Shown here: piece after piece, positions 63,634 through 64,000 of the stretch | Layout: each line of letters begins with the position of its first letter | Position numbering within the stretch: the stretch's first letter is position 1 | Source: Ignavibacteria bacterium | GTDB taxonomy: Bacteria > Bacteroidota > Ignavibacteria > Tepidaquicellales > Tepidaquicellaceae | DNA length: 64,000 bases | Assembly: GCA_016709315.1 (NCBI GenBank) | Contig: JADJMZ010000001.1 | Coordinates: 62,001 to 126,000, forward strand | Reading direction: 5' to 3' | Notes under the pieces: model-generated | Seen by the model: only the letters and a program-made list of their open reading frames with translations | What the model was told of the DNA's origin: nothing | Databases searched by the model: none | Program-made: the position numbers and the translations under genes

Positions 63634-64000
63634 GATCATTCGCTTTGTATCCGAATAATTCCCTGAAACTAATTTGTAAATATACACTCCGCTTGATAAG
63701 TTATAATTGCCTGCGGAAAATTCATATTCATAACTTCCCGGATTCAGTTTTTCATTTACGATCCTGCTTATCTCTCTTCCGTTAATGTCATAAATTGAGA
63801 GCGTTGTAAATTCTGATTTAGGAATATCGAACTTAATTGTAGTTGACGGATTAAAAGGATTCGGATAATTCTGAGAAAGATTAAATGACGCTGCATTCGA
63901 ATTTATATATTTTATTCCGATCTGATAAATATTTGCATTTTTATAAATACCGTAAACAGGAGCTTTTCCGAATCCTGCAACATTAACCCATCCTCCTGCT
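63622..64000 (-). CDS. T9SS-type C-terminal sorting-domain protein, C-terminal part only
   Basis: This is the C-terminal 125 residues of a larger secreted protein that runs off the window. It contains SQNYPNPFNPSTTIKFDIP, then YDINGREISRIVNEKLNPG, YEYEFSAGNYNLSSGVYIY and KLVSGNYSDTKRMILIK. This is the type A C-terminal sorting domain that directs proteins through the type IX secretion system to the surface, typical of Ignavibacteria and relatives. The passenger domain is outside the window. The preceding part (VNVAGFGKAPVYGIYKNANI) gives no domain. Its stop overlaps the GIY-YIG remnant. Confidence 0.9.
   Translation of the reverse strand, partial: AGGWVNVAGFGKAPVYGIYKNANIYQIGIKYINSNAASFNLSQNYPNPFNPSTTIKFDIPKSEFTTLSIYDINGREISRIVNEKLNPGSYEYEFSAGNYNLSSGVYIYKLVSGNYSDTKRMILIK

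Overview
The window comes from a low-GC member of the Bacteroidota/Chlorobiota side of the FCB group, most likely an Ignavibacteria-like organism. The evidence is a type IX secretion C-terminal tail with the NYPNPFNPSTTIKF signature at the right edge, a Bacteroidota-type -33/-7 promoter upstream of nrfH, a full SUF operon, a GlmU-family sugar nucleotidyltransferase of the Bacteroidota type, and many short repeats of the kind common in these genomes. It reads as ordinary chromosome (ribosomal proteins L13, S20 and L31; ParA/ParB; Era; NadD; tRNA-Phe) with small repeat-borne insertions.

Layout. 1-2.5 kb: rplM (edge), a Ste24-type M48 protease, a Yip1 protein. 2.6-11.5 kb (minus strand): nadD, then a polysaccharide locus of seven glycosyltransferases and a Wzx-like flippase, headed by a PrsW-type protease. 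12.5-14.5 kb: biotin carrier and biotin carboxylase subunits. 14.5-15.3 kb: a composite repeat region. 15.3-22 kb: small metabolic genes (VOC, DUF2752, methyltransferase, nitrilase, SDR, alpha/beta hydrolase, two GNATs, an adenylate-kinase-like protein) and a 15-copy heptanucleotide repeat. 22-30 kb: the suf operon (sufB, C, D, S, E and a DUF59 gene) with a ferredoxin/FAD reductase downstream and a repeat-flanked GxxExxY gene between sufB and sufC. 30-36.5 kb: secreted proteins, era and an aldehyde dehydrogenase. 36.8-40.5 kb: MBL hydrolase, parA, parB, ridA, an SRPBCC protein, rpsT. 40.9-47.3 kb: GlmU-like transferase, rpmE, wecB, nth, GT9 glycosyltransferase, POT peptide transporter. 47.4-54.8 kb: LRR protein, M13 peptidase, VOC protein, a HEAT-cyclophilin fusion, a beta-barrel protein, a deoxyribonucleotidase. 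55-58 kb: nrfH-nrfA (ammonifying nitrite reductase) followed by a GntR regulator. 58-62.6 kb: YciI-like protein, fused 2-oxoacid dehydrogenase E1, ferritin, lipase. 62.7-64 kb: tRNA-Phe with a tandem array of GIY-YIG cassettes in its 3' end, then the end of a T9SS cargo gene.

The most interesting object is at the right end. The last 22 nt of the tRNA-Phe region (T-loop to just past the 3' end) is repeated three times at an exact 344-bp period. Each complete period is fully accounted for by the 22-nt tRNA repeat, a 41-nt leader that is a terminator, an 87-codon GIY-YIG nuclease gene, and a 17-nt hairpin. The third period has another terminator and a decayed GIY-YIG remnant. This looks like a minimal tRNA-3'-end integrating cassette that has accumulated serially. 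A second candidate mobile unit is the GxxExxY (PD-(D/E)XK-like) gene inside the suf operon, bounded by inverted copies of a repeat that elsewhere in the window bounds gene-less, MITE-like segments.

A caution applies to the sequence. At least a dozen conserved genes, most between 33 and 49 kb and including parA, parB and rpmE, are broken by one-base indels, usually in homopolymers. I read these as sequence errors and annotate the genes as single reconstructed units.
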